Assembly: GCA_027079365.1 (NCBI GenBank) | Contig: JALWVW010000325.1 | Coordinates: 1 to 40,621 of the forward strand | DNA from: Campylobacteraceae bacterium | Lineage (GTDB): Bacteria > Campylobacterota > Campylobacteria > Campylobacterales > Sulfurovaceae | Reading direction: 5' to 3' | Length of the DNA: 40,621 nucleotides | Shown: piece by piece, positions 1 through 7,729 of the stretch | Numbering within the stretch: position 1 is the first letter of the stretch | Layout: each line of letters begins with the position of its first letter | Program-made: the position numbers and the translations under genes | The notes under the pieces: generated by a model | Told to the model about the DNA's origin: nothing | The model's database searches: none | What the model saw: only the letters and a program-made list of their open reading frames with translations

Positions 1-859
1 ACACAATCCCATACCCAAGTATCGAAGCGACAAATCGCCTCTCCAGTCCAGCGGAGAGTGCGAGCATAGAAGAGGAGACCATGGGTGCCATTGCTGCCTC
101 AAAAAGTGTGACTTGGGCAGAGAGTCCTCGGAGATCCATCAGCCAAAAGAGTGCAAACAGTACCAGGGGTGTGAGCAGCAGCTTGAGCATCAGTCCGACA
201 CCAAAGGCTGTGAGCTTGTCTCTGTCCAGACGGAGTTTGAGATAGAGTCCGATGGAGAGCAGAGCAGCAGGTGTCAGAGTGGCTGCCAGTATCGAAAGCA
301 GATCCATCAGCCAGCTAGGTACCATGCTACGATCCATGAGCAGTGCTGTAATCAGTGTGACAAAAGCAGGGAAGGTAAAGATGCGATACAGGATGCGGGA
401 GAGTGTTGCCTTTTGACTGCTGTAGAGAGAGAGGGTGAGCAGCCCCATGGTCGAAAGAATTAAAAAGGATCCCAGCTGATCATAAATGACAGCGTAGGGA
501 ATGCCATCCTCACCAAAAAAAGCCTTGGTAAAGGGCACACCCAAAAAAGAGGTGTTTCCATAAGGGGCAACCATCAATAGTGCACCTGTCAATGATCTGC
601 TCCAGCCCAGTATTTTGGAGCACAGTAGTATGATACCCACAGAGAGAGTATAGAGCAACCATGCGCTACCAATAGGCAAAATGAAACGGCTGTCCACCTT
701 CAGATCCACCATATAGACAAAGACCAGTGCAGGCAGAGAGATATAGATGACAAAATGGTTGAATCTTTCTGCCCAACGCTCCTGCGTGCCAGAAGCCAAA
801 AAACGCTGCGCGCCATATCCCCCTAGCAAAAACAGCAGCAGCATCAGTACTGAGCCCAT
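1..859 (-). CDS. AEC (auxin efflux carrier) family transporter, C-terminus cut by window edge
   Basis: The minus strand is open from an ATG at 859 to the window edge, about 286 codons. The predicted protein is very hydrophobic, with a gap between two groups of membrane segments, as in AEC-family secondary carriers of the inner membrane. Visible motifs include a PYGNTSFLG-type stretch (PxGN is typical of the family), an AMAPMVSSS stretch and a final ILGYGI, which is close to where these proteins normally end, so probably only a few residues are missing. An AAGAGGT ribosome binding site lies just before the ATG. The substrate cannot be read from sequence; AEC proteins carry small organic acids and similar solutes. 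It is transcribed divergently from the small gene at 899. The family call is fairly safe, the substrate is unknown. Confidence 0.8.
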   Translation of the reverse strand, partial: MGSVLMLLLFLLGGYGAQRFLASGTQERWAERFNHFVIYISLPALVFVYMVDLKVDSRFILPIGSAWLLYTLSVGIILLCSKILGWSRSLTGALLMVAPYGNTSFLGVPFTKAFFGEDGIPYAVIYDQLGSFLILSTMGLLTLSLYSSQKATLSRILYRIFTFPAFVTLITALLMDRSMVPSWLMDLLSILAATLTPAALLSIGLYLKLRLDRDKLTAFGVGLMLKLLLTPLVLFALFWLMDLRGLSAQVTLFEAAMAPMVSSSMLALSAGLERRFVASILGYGIV

Positions 860-878
860 CTAGACCTCTTTTTTACAA

Positions 879-892
879 AGTATAGCTATAAT
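879..892. promoter_or_regulatory. Back-to-back divergent -10 boxes
   Basis: A TATACT box on the minus strand (884-879) points to the carrier gene and a TATAAT box on the plus strand (887-892) points to the small gene at 899. They are two bases apart, so RNA polymerase can probably occupy only one of the two promoters at a time. No clear -35 box is seen for either, as is usual in this phylum. The plus-strand box ends six bases before the ATG at 899. Confidence 0.5.
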
Positions 893-898
893 ACCCTT

Positions 899-1117
899 AT
901 GGAAAACAGTTTACACTTTACACTAAAGCCAAGTACCATAGAGAACCTTCAGCTCTATGCCAAAATACTGGATAAAGATGTCAGTATTTTGATGGAGGAG
1001 GCATTGGAGGCCTATTTTGCTGAGATACAGAAGCGCTTTATGGAGAAGAGTATTGCAGATGAAAATGCATTGACCAATCTAGACTATGAAGAGTTTTGGG
1101 ACGGGGTGGAGCTCTGA
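899..1117 (+). CDS. Small ribbon-helix-helix-like protein (72 aa)
   Basis: The first 40 residues follow the plan of a ribbon-helix-helix DNA-binding fold: a short strand (LHFTLKP), a helix (STIENLQLYAKILD), a turn (KDVS) and a second helix (ILMEEALEAYFAEIQ). This is the architecture of CopG-like repressors and of many antitoxins. The C-terminal third is acidic and ends in YEEFWDGVEL, a tail of the kind that could bind a partner. No toxin gene is next to it, so an antitoxin role is not supported by context. The start is fixed by the fold: the first strand begins right after the Met. There is no ribosome binding site, and a TATAAT box ends six bases upstream, so the message may be leaderless. 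The fold is inferred by eye from a short protein. Confidence 0.6.
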   Translation: MENSLHFTLKPSTIENLQLYAKILDKDVSILMEEALEAYFAEIQKRFMEKSIADENALTNLDYEEFWDGVEL

Positions 1118-1136
1118 GCTATTTATGATGATAGGG

Positions 1137-1142
1137 TATAAT
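1137..1142 (+). promoter_or_regulatory. -10 box for the OmpA-family gene
   Basis: A TATAAT hexamer preceded by GGG lies 42 bases before the ATG at 1185, and a GGGAG ribosome binding site (1171-1175) sits between them. No convincing -35 box is seen. Confidence 0.45.
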
Positions 1143-1184
1143 TAGTGCAACAATGGTCTCTATTTTGGTTGGGAGTTTTATGTA

Positions 1185-2516
1185 ATGAGAAATATCTGGA
1201 TACCACTCTTTCTTTTGCTGATCTTGACACTGGTGTGTACATGGCAGCATAAAGAGAGTTTCGGTCAGCCACCACACTATGTGATCAGCCAGAAAGCGGG
1301 TAGATGCTATCTGAACGGTGCACTACAGAGTCAGGAAGCAGTAAACAAGCTCAGAAAAGAGTTTGCAGCCCATGGTGTGATCTTGGACACCAAAGGTGTA
1401 GATATCAATGCGCTGCTTGTGCCTAGAGGGAGCTTGGTACTGGTAGGGAAGACTATTCCACTTTTTGTCTCCTCTTGCCACAATGCAAAAATAGAGTATA
1501 GTGAAGAAGTGTTGACATTTTCTGGTAGCGTAGAGAGCGAGGAGCAGAAGAGAGAATTAGAGAGTCTTCTACGGCAGGAGCGCATACCTGTCAAAAACAT
1601 GATAAGTATTGTTGTGCCTCCCGAGATCCATTTTATTATTACCCAGAAAAGAAGACGGCATTATGTGATGGAGGGGTATTTTTCCAGCCCATTACAGCAA
1701 AAAAAACTACAGGCACTGTTCCAGGCAAAAAAGTCTATCTTGCAGGCACGCTTAGAAGAGATAGACCCTCAGCTAAAAGACAGAAAGAATATTCTTGAGA
1801 AGCTGATGCCAATCATTCCATTCTTTATCTTGCGGGTACATGAAGGCACACTGCGCTATCAGGGAGGAGTGCTCTCTATTGAGGGGAAAGTGCTGCATCA
1901 AAAAGAGATAGAACGAGCAGGCAGCTATCTCTCCAAACTTGGTATTGAGACACAAGATAAGCTGACCCTTGACATTAAGGCGATCAAAGGGAGAAAAGCG
2001 AAGAGGAAGGCAAAGAAACTTCTCAAAGCATTGCAAAAACAGCGCGCCAAAAAGGCAGCGGTAAAAAAAGCCCAGCAGGAAGTCTCTGAGGATATTGTAG
2101 CAATGATGGATGCTAAGGAAGGAAAACAGCGGGCTGTCATTAGTGACAACAGTAAAGCTAGAAAAAATCTGAGAACGCTGTTTGAGGGAGAGGTTATCAA
2201 GTTTAATCCTACCCAAACCACGCTTACTCCTCTGGGGTTGGGCACAGTCAGCAAGATCGCAGTGATCCTCAAGACCTATCCCTCTGTTAAGATAGAGATC
2301 GCGGGGCATACAGATTCAGATGGAGATGATGCATTTAATATGCTGCTCTCTCAAGGCAGGGTCAACAATGTCAAGCGAGCATTGATGAGAGAGGGGATTG
2401 CCAAAGAGCGTATCAAGGCTGTAGGCTATGGTGAGACCAGGCCTCTCTTTCCTAACAGCACAAAAGAAAACAAAGAAAAAAACCGCCGTGTCGAAATCAT
2501 TGTGGAAGGAGAATAA
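1185..2516 (+). CDS. OmpA-family peptidoglycan-binding envelope protein with N-terminal membrane anchor
   Basis: The protein has 443 residues. Residues 4-20 are a hydrophobic anchor or signal segment. Residues 25-250 contain repeated strand-helix units (FITQKRRRHYVMEGYF, LRVHEGTLRYQGGVLSIEGKV) resembling BON-like modules. Residues 255-305 are a Lys/Ala-rich, probably coiled region. The C-terminal 100 residues are a clear OmpA-like domain, with IEIAGHTDSDG, a GRVNNVKRAL helix, VGYGETRP and a closing NRRVEIIV. This domain binds diaminopimelate in peptidoglycan, so the protein probably ties the membrane to the wall. The start is supported by GGGAG nine bases upstream. A 48-residue membrane protein follows after one base, and the two are surely co-transcribed. 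The OmpA domain is certain; the BON-like assignment is tentative. Confidence 0.85.
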   Translation: MRNIWIPLFLLLILTLVCTWQHKESFGQPPHYVISQKAGRCYLNGALQSQEAVNKLRKEFAAHGVILDTKGVDINALLVPRGSLVLVGKTIPLFVSSCHNAKIEYSEEVLTFSGSVESEEQKRELESLLRQERIPVKNMISIVVPPEIHFIITQKRRRHYVMEGYFSSPLQQKKLQALFQAKKSILQARLEEIDPQLKDRKNILEKLMPIIPFFILRVHEGTLRYQGGVLSIEGKVLHQKEIERAGSYLSKLGIETQDKLTLDIKAIKGRKAKRKAKKLLKALQKQRAKKAAVKKAQQEVSEDIVAMMDAKEGKQRAVISDNSKARKNLRTLFEGEVIKFNPTQTTLTPLGLGTVSKIAVILKTYPSVKIEIAGHTDSDGDDAFNMLLSQGRVNNVKRALMREGIAKERIKAVGYGETRPLFPNSTKENKEKNRRVEIIVEGE

Positions 2517-2517
2517 T

Positions 2518-2664
2518 ATGGGAGCGGTTGTATCGGAGTTGTCTACCTGCCTGATCCTGGCTGCAGTGCTGGGTCTCTGGATAGGATGGATCGTTCGTGA
2601 AAATAGATATGCGAAGAAGCAAAAGAGCAGTCCTACCGAAAGGAATACTGCGGAGTCTACCTGA
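2518..2664 (+). CDS. Small single-pass membrane protein (48 aa)
   Basis: The ATG lies one base after the OmpA-family stop codon, with GAAGGAG upstream, so it is the natural start; a longer in-frame reading (from 2428) would run inside the OmpA gene and is less likely. Residues 9-24 form one hydrophobic segment ending in LGLWIGWIVREN, followed by a basic then polar tail. Its position suggests a partner or assembly factor for the OmpA-family protein, which is inference. Its last eight bases overlap the end of the convergent RND gene. Confidence 0.65.
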   Translation: MGAVVSELSTCLILAAVLGLWIGWIVRENRYAKKQKSSPTERNTAEST

Positions 2665-5600
2665 CCCGATAGAGTACCGCATACATCAACGGCACATAGA
2701 TGAGGTTAAGCAAGGTTGCCCAGGCCACACCAAAGCCCAGTGCGATCGCCATGGGCTGCACGATGAGTGACTGCCCGCTGGCAAAGAACATGATGGTCAT
2801 CAGGCCCAATACGGTGGTAATGGAGGTCAGAAAGATAGGGCGTAGGCGCATTTGTGCTTTGGCTACTAAGGCTGGATGTTCTTTTTCAGTTTTGATGAAG
2901 TCTAACATAATGAGTCCGTCATTGACCACCACACCTGCCAATCCAATCAGCCCCATGACACCAATAAGCGTGAGATTGAGACCAAAAAGATAGGTGCCAA
3001 TCAGTGCACCAAGGATGGAGAGTGGGATTGTGGAGAGCACGATGAGTGGCAGGACAAAGGAGTTGAACATCCAGACCAGTGAGATGAAGATCAGGAAGAT
3101 AGCGATTGTAGCTGCACGGGTCATCTCTATTTTGACCTGTCTGTTCTCCTTTTCCTCTCCTTTGATGATCACTTTGACGCCCTCTTTTCCTATGCTATCG
3201 AGTGTAGGCCTGATACGCTTCATGACTTCCGTGGCGAGGATGCGTTGCTTGTCAATCGTGGCCACCACTGACCAGACCCGCTCTCCCTCCTCTTTGTAGA
3301 GTTTAAGCATCCGCTTTTTGTAGATGAACTCAGCAATATCACGCAACAATACTGTTTTGCTACCATCAGGTGTTTCGATAGAAAGAGAGCCGATCTGGTA
3401 GTTGTGCTCTTTGCTTGGATCTTCCAGACGGATACGAACCAGTCCTTTGTCATCAAATATCTTTCCGTACTCTGCTTCCAAGAAAAGCCCCCGAAGTGAG
3501 GAGACCAAGCTGGCCTCGGTGAAGCCAAGCGACTGTCCATAGCGGTTAAGTTTGAATTTCAGTTCCAGCGGCCCCTCCTTGGCATTGTCACTGACAAGTG
3601 TCGTGCCGTTGATCTCTTGAAGTACTTTTTTCAGTTTCGCGACAGCGGCAAAAATCTGCACATCATCAGCACCTGTAAATCCAATCTCGATGTCATTCTT
3701 GACAATACCTGTCTGCGGGACATAGGTGTTGATCTCTTGGAAGATTTTTTTGCCTTCCTTGTCGGTCATTTTCTGGAAGCGAGGCAGTACGCGTTGTTCT
3801 AGGGACTTAAGGATATCATGGGAGTCCATGGTGCGGATCATGTCCTCACCGTCATACTCCAGTGAGAGGTAGGGGTTGATATACTTGTCAAAAAAGTTTT
3901 CAGGTTTTCTTTCGTGCAGATTGACAAAGATCTGAAACAGATGCTCTCCGGATTCAAAGGTTTGGTCAGGGTTGAATTTGATCCCAGCGATGGAAGTGAC
4001 CGAGGAGACATCATCATGGTTGATAGATTTGAGAATATCCTGCTCCACAAGAGAGAGGAGTTTTTCGGTCTCTTCGAGTCTATTGTTGACATCGACTTTG
4101 CCACTGATATAGACTTGGCTGGCATCAAAGCGGGGGAAGAGTTCAAATTTGAGTATCTTGAACATACCGACTGTACCCAGTGCAATGCCTACGATGATCA
4201 AAAGCAGTGCAGATTTCTTGAAGTGAAGCAGGCTGCTTAGCACTGTACCATAAAAGGCATTGAATCCATCCCAAAAGGGGCTGGGTTCATGATGGTCAAT
4301 GGTCTTGCCCACGGTGAAGAACTCTTTGGCGTGTAGGGGCAGAAAGTAGAAGGCTTCAAACAATGAGCTGATGAGAAGAATCGAGATCATGACTGGCAAT
4401 ACCTTGACAAACATACCCATTTGCCCGCTCATGATCAGCAGGGGAAGGAAGGCAAAGACAGTAGTTGTCGTGGCAGTCAGGACAGCAGGAAACATCTCGA
4501 CAGCCCCCTCAATGGCAGCCTCTCTGGGTGCTTTACCCATCTCCATATGTCGGTAGATATTTTCTGCTACCACGATAGCTTCGTCCACCAGCATACCCAG
4601 TGCTATCAGAGCGCCTAGCATAGTGAGCATATTCATACTGTATCCCATCACCTCTGCGGAGATTAACGCAATGAAAAAACTGGTGGGGATACCGATCGCT
4701 ACGACAGTGGCAATGCGCCAGTTGACACTCAAAAAAAGTGCCAAAAAGACGAGAAAGAGACCAAACATGATATTGGTAGTGACCAGATTGATACGGTTTT
4801 TGATCCAGACAGAGGTGTCGGTATAGACTTCAAAATGTAGCTTGGGGTAGGCTTTTTTAAATGCAGGGAGCATCTCTCTGATCTGCTTGCTCAGTGCCAG
4901 TGCATTGCCTGCTTTGGTCTTGGTGGTGTTGATGGAGATATTCTGCTGCCCGTTAAAGTGGGAGATCTCCCGCGGTGTACTCAACCCATAGCTGACAGTG
5001 GCGATATCCCCCAGTCGTATTCGCCTGGCTCCAATACTTAGTAGTGTATCTTCTAGTGTCTTGGCATCTTTTGCACCATTGACTGTAGAGAGATAGATGA
5101 GCGCTCCCTGCTGTTTGATGGTGCCTGCAGGGTAGATAGAGCTGAGGGTACTGATGGACTGATAGAAGAGTGCTTTGGGGATATGGTAGGCACGGAGTTT
5201 GGCTTCATTGAGTTTGATGCTGACCTCATCATCGGCATCTCCCCTTATTTCGATGGTGTTGAGGGCTTTGATATTGCCCAGTTTGCTTTTGAGCGTGTCG
5301 GCAGCATCGATGAGTCTGGCTTTGGGCTCATCACCGGAGATAGCGATCAGTAGCAATGGGAAGTTGTAGACGAGAATTTTGGCGATAGGCTCATTCATAT
5401 CTGAAGGTAGATCCCGCTTGATGGCAGCAATGACATCTTTGGTATCTCCTAAAACAAGCTGATTGTCGGCCCCAGACTTGATATCTGCAGTGATCGCAAA
5501 ACTGCCATTTTGGATGACAGTCTCTACATTGCTAAGATTGTTGACACTTTTGAGTCCGTCTTCTATGGATTTGACTGCCATTTTGTCTAGGACATCTGCA

Positions 5601-5770
5601 CTCGCCCCCACATAGCCCCCGCGGATAGAGATTTTGTCTAGTTCGGCAGGAGGGAAGATCTCCTTGGGGATACTTTTGTAGGCAAAAAATGCCATCAGCA
5701 GGAGGAGGACAAAAAAGATGTGGTTCAGTGCCGGTCTGTCAATGGCAAACTTGATAAAGCTTCTAATCAT
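2657..5770 (-). CDS. RND-family efflux permease (AcrB-like, 1037 aa)
   Basis: This is an inner-membrane proton-driven efflux pump subunit of normal RND length. It opens with MIRSFIKFAIDRPALNHIFF and shows the twofold repeat of TM1 plus periplasmic loop plus five or six TM segments. TM4 carries GMLVDEAIVVAENIYRHME; AcrB has DD at the proton-relay position, here it is DE. TM10 carries GVVVNDGLIMLDFIK; AcrB has a Lys near this position, here it is Asn, as in many other RND subgroups. The start at 5770 was chosen because family members begin there and because it overlaps the end of the FtsL-like gene (ATGATTAG); a longer reading would run 99 bases into that gene. No membrane-fusion or outer-membrane channel gene is next to it, so partners must be encoded elsewhere. 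Substrate unknown. Confidence 0.9.
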   Translation of the reverse strand: MIRSFIKFAIDRPALNHIFFVLLLLMAFFAYKSIPKEIFPPAELDKISIRGGYVGASADVLDKMAVKSIEDGLKSVNNLSNVETVIQNGSFAITADIKSGADNQLVLGDTKDVIAAIKRDLPSDMNEPIAKILVYNFPLLLIAISGDEPKARLIDAADTLKSKLGNIKALNTIEIRGDADDEVSIKLNEAKLRAYHIPKALFYQSISTLSSIYPAGTIKQQGALIYLSTVNGAKDAKTLEDTLLSIGARRIRLGDIATVSYGLSTPREISHFNGQQNISINTTKTKAGNALALSKQIREMLPAFKKAYPKLHFEVYTDTSVWIKNRINLVTTNIMFGLFLVFLALFLSVNWRIATVVAIGIPTSFFIALISAEVMGYSMNMLTMLGALIALGMLVDEAIVVAENIYRHMEMGKAPREAAIEGAVEMFPAVLTATTTTVFAFLPLLIMSGQMGMFVKVLPVMISILLISSLFEAFYFLPLHAKEFFTVGKTIDHHEPSPFWDGFNAFYGTVLSSLLHFKKSALLLIIVGIALGTVGMFKILKFELFPRFDASQVYISGKVDVNNRLEETEKLLSLVEQDILKSINHDDVSSVTSIAGIKFNPDQTFESGEHLFQIFVNLHERKPENFFDKYINPYLSLEYDGEDMIRTMDSHDILKSLEQRVLPRFQKMTDKEGKKIFQEINTYVPQTGIVKNDIEIGFTGADDVQIFAAVAKLKKVLQEINGTTLVSDNAKEGPLELKFKLNRYGQSLGFTEASLVSSLRGLFLEAEYGKIFDDKGLVRIRLEDPSKEHNYQIGSLSIETPDGSKTVLLRDIAEFIYKKRMLKLYKEEGERVWSVVATIDKQRILATEVMKRIRPTLDSIGKEGVKVIIKGEEKENRQVKIEMTRAATIAIFLIFISLVWMFNSFVLPLIVLSTIPLSILGALIGTYLFGLNLTLIGVMGLIGLAGVVVNDGLIMLDFIKTEKEHPALVAKAQMRLRPIFLTSITTVLGLMTIMFFASGQSLIVQPMAIALGFGVAWATLLNLIYVPLMYAVLYRVR

Positions 5771-6059
5771 GAGGTGCCTCCTCTTCGGCGACATCAGTGA
5801 TCTCCTTGTTTTCTTCCATGGAGAAGATGGTGTCCGTGATACGGTTTTTGTATTTAAGCTGCTCAACATTCATCTGCAGGATGCTGTGTTCTTCTTTAAG
5901 GGCAGCCACTTCTGCTTCAACCAGATTGATCTCCTTGCTTTCGTGATAGATCTGATTGCTGAGATAGACCTTCATCAATGCCAAGATCAGAATGATTGCC
6001 ATGGAGAGCATGGCGATCGAGAGGATGCCGAGTGAAATGCCTTTTTCCTTGCGATGCAT
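5763..6059 (-). CDS. ftsL: FtsL-like cell division protein (98 aa)
   Basis: This small bitopic membrane protein has a basic cytoplasmic start (MHRKEKG), one TM segment at about residues 8-28 and a periplasmic coiled coil (residues 35-75, NLVEAEVAALKEEHSILQMNVEQL). This is the layout of FtsL/DivIC-type proteins, which scaffold the divisome with FtsB and FtsQ. FtsL proteins have little sequence identity, so the call rests on architecture and on the position directly after rsmH, which matches the mraW-ftsL order of division clusters. Its ATG shares one base with the rsmH stop (TGATG), a layout that favours translational coupling. Its end overlaps the RND start by eight bases. Confidence 0.7.
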   Translation of the reverse strand: MHRKEKGISLGILSIAMLSMAIILILALMKVYLSNQIYHESKEINLVEAEVAALKEEHSILQMNVEQLKYKNRITDTIFSMEENKEITDVAEEEAPHD

Positions 6060-6997
6060 CAGCTACTCTCTTTGAAGCGGAATGAGCGAAGTTTTGCACT
6101 GCGGCTTCTGGGATTTTGCAGTAACTCTTCTTTGTTTGCAATGATGGGTTTTTTGGTGAGTATTTTACCTAGTGAATGGTTCTTTCCGCAGGTGCAGCGC
6201 AGTGCATTCGGATCGCAGATACACTGTTGTGCCCAAACTCTGAAGCGGTTTTTGACCAGACGGTCTTCGAGTGAATGAAAGGTGATCAGGGAGACTGTCG
6301 CACCGGAGGGTTTGCGTTCTTCTAGAGCATCCAATAAACCTTCTATCTGCCCTAGCTCGTCATTGACTTCGATGCGAATTGCCTGAAACATCAAGGTGGC
6401 AGGATGAATTTTCCCGCCGGAGTAAAGTACCTTTCTTGCAATGTCACTCAACTTCTTGCCACTCGTGATTGGTGCGTGTGTGCGTGTTTGTATGATTGTC
6501 TCTGCCAGCTTTTCTGCCTGAGAGATCTCTCCATAGTGCCTGAAAATATAGCTCAGTTTCTCTTGGGTATAGCTATTGACGATATCATAGGCGGTTAATG
6601 AGGCTTCCTGATCCATACGCATATCCAGTGTATCGCTTTCGAAGGAGAAGCCTCGCTCCTTTTTGTCCAGTTGCAAAGAAGAGACACCAAAATCAGCCAA
6701 TATGCCAACGATGGGCGTCTCCTTGATTTTCAAAAAAGTCTGGGCAAAACTTCCTTTGTAGAGTGCATATCTGCCAGAGTAGGGCTGTAGCCGTTGCTGT
6801 GAAAAGGAGAGTGCCTCCTTGTCTCTGTCAATACCGACTATACTGAGATGGTCAAAATGTGCCAATAGTGCGCTACTGTGTCCCGCGTATCCCAGCGTAC
6901 AGTCTATGATATGACCAGGGAGAGTGTGTGAAAAACTTTCCAGCACGGCATGCTGCAATACGGGAATATGTGGAGTTTTATCTGTTGTGCCGTTCAA
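6059..6997 (-). CDS. rsmH: 16S rRNA (cytosine-1402-N4)-methyltransferase RsmH
   Basis: The 312-residue protein is a SAM-dependent methyltransferase that modifies C1402 in the decoding centre of 16S rRNA. It begins with HIPVLQHAVLE and has the SAM loop DCTLGYAGHSSALL, then GILADFGVSSLQLD, the ERGFSFESDTLDMRMD block, FRHYGEISQAEKLA, FQAIRIEVNDELGQ and ITFHSLEDRLVKNRF, all hallmarks of the MraW/RsmH family. The start is TTG: an in-frame stop lies six bases upstream, and a GAAGG ribosome binding site lies at a normal distance. It leads a minus-strand unit with ftsL and the RND gene. A TATAGA box at 7039-7034 is a possible promoter. Confidence 0.95.
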   Translation of the reverse strand: MNGTTDKTPHIPVLQHAVLESFSHTLPGHIIDCTLGYAGHSSALLAHFDHLSIVGIDRDKEALSFSQQRLQPYSGRYALYKGSFAQTFLKIKETPIVGILADFGVSSLQLDKKERGFSFESDTLDMRMDQEASLTAYDIVNSYTQEKLSYIFRHYGEISQAEKLAETIIQTRTHAPITSGKKLSDIARKVLYSGGKIHPATLMFQAIRIEVNDELGQIEGLLDALEERKPSGATVSLITFHSLEDRLVKNRFRVWAQQCICDPNALRCTCGKNHSLGKILTKKPIIANKEELLQNPRSRSAKLRSFRFKESS

Positions 6998-7058
6998 TGT
7001 TTACCTTCTACTTGTTTATCTCTTATGGTACTGTCTATAGTGCGTAATATTTATTTGG

Positions 7059-7064
7059 TATAAT
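7059..7064 (+). promoter_or_regulatory. -10 box for the aldolase-like gene
   Basis: TATAAT preceded by TTTGG lies 32 bases before the GTG start at 7091. An AGGA ribosome binding site at 7081-7084 follows. The rsmH promoter points the other way from the same 93-base gap. Confidence 0.45.
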
Positions 7065-7090
7065 ACCCAAAATAGCCAAAAGGATAATAG

Positions 7091-7666
7091 GTGACCAGTA
7101 AACATCTCGTAGAAGAGATTCAGAGTGTTTCACTTTCAATGTTTCGTAAGAATTTTTTAGGTGTGTATCATGGTTCGATGTCTGCACGCACCTCTTCGAA
7201 TACATTTCTCATCAATAAGAAAGAGGCCATTTTTGATGAGATAGATGAAGATGCATTGATACATCTGGATATTCTCAAGCGGGATTACCGCTGGCATATC
7301 TCGAGTATGGACAGCGCCATACATGAGCAGATATACCAAGAGATGTCCCAAGCCAAGTATATCAGCTATACCATGCCACCCTATGCCACAGCATACTCCC
7401 TGAGTCATGCCAAGCTCTCACCCAAAGACTACTTTGGAGATCTTAACATTGGTGAGATGATCATCTATGATCCTGGTGCATTTCATGACTGGTATGACAG
7501 AGCTCCTTATGAGATAAGCAGCTTTTTTAAAGGGAGCCGATGCCAGATGATGCTAATCAGGGGGTATGGGCTGTTTACCTATGACCGGGACATGATAGAG
7601 ATGGCAAAAAAGATCGCATTATTGGAGAACAGTGCCAGACTTTTGATGCTGAATAGTTCTGCCTAA
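7091..7666 (+). CDS. Class II aldolase/adducin-fold protein, catalytic zinc ligands not visible
   Basis: The 191-residue protein has the outline of the class II aldolase/adducin N-terminal domain: an early NTFLINKKEAIFDEI strand pair (substrate-loop region of fuculose-phosphate aldolase), a central YISYTMPPYATAYSLS segment that replaces the usual His-x-His zinc-binding helix, and a closing LIRGYGLFTYDRDMIEMAKKIALLENSARLLML, which matches the last helix pair of the family. The third zinc His, normally just before the G-x-G of this end segment, is Arg here. Without the three His ligands, classical aldol cleavage is unlikely. It may be a structural or regulatory member, as adducin is. Start is GTG with AGGA seven bases upstream. 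The substrate is unknown. Confidence 0.7.
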   Translation: MTSKHLVEEIQSVSLSMFRKNFLGVYHGSMSARTSSNTFLINKKEAIFDEIDEDALIHLDILKRDYRWHISSMDSAIHEQIYQEMSQAKYISYTMPPYATAYSLSHAKLSPKDYFGDLNIGEMIIYDPGAFHDWYDRAPYEISSFFKGSRCQMMLIRGYGLFTYDRDMIEMAKKIALLENSARLLMLNSSA

Positions 7667-7729
7667 CTTTCAGACTATAGTGCTATCATTAGAGAGATTT
7701 TTTATTCAGTATGTATATGCGGAGTGTAA

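Noticed and set aside
113..463. A 116-codon plus-strand frame in the first kilobase
   Set aside because: It is the antisense of the AEC carrier, whose minus-strand translation gives clear membrane segments and family motifs.
899..1117. Toxin-antitoxin module with the RHH-like protein as antitoxin
   Set aside because: No toxin-like frame lies next to it; the next gene is an OmpA-family protein with its own promoter.
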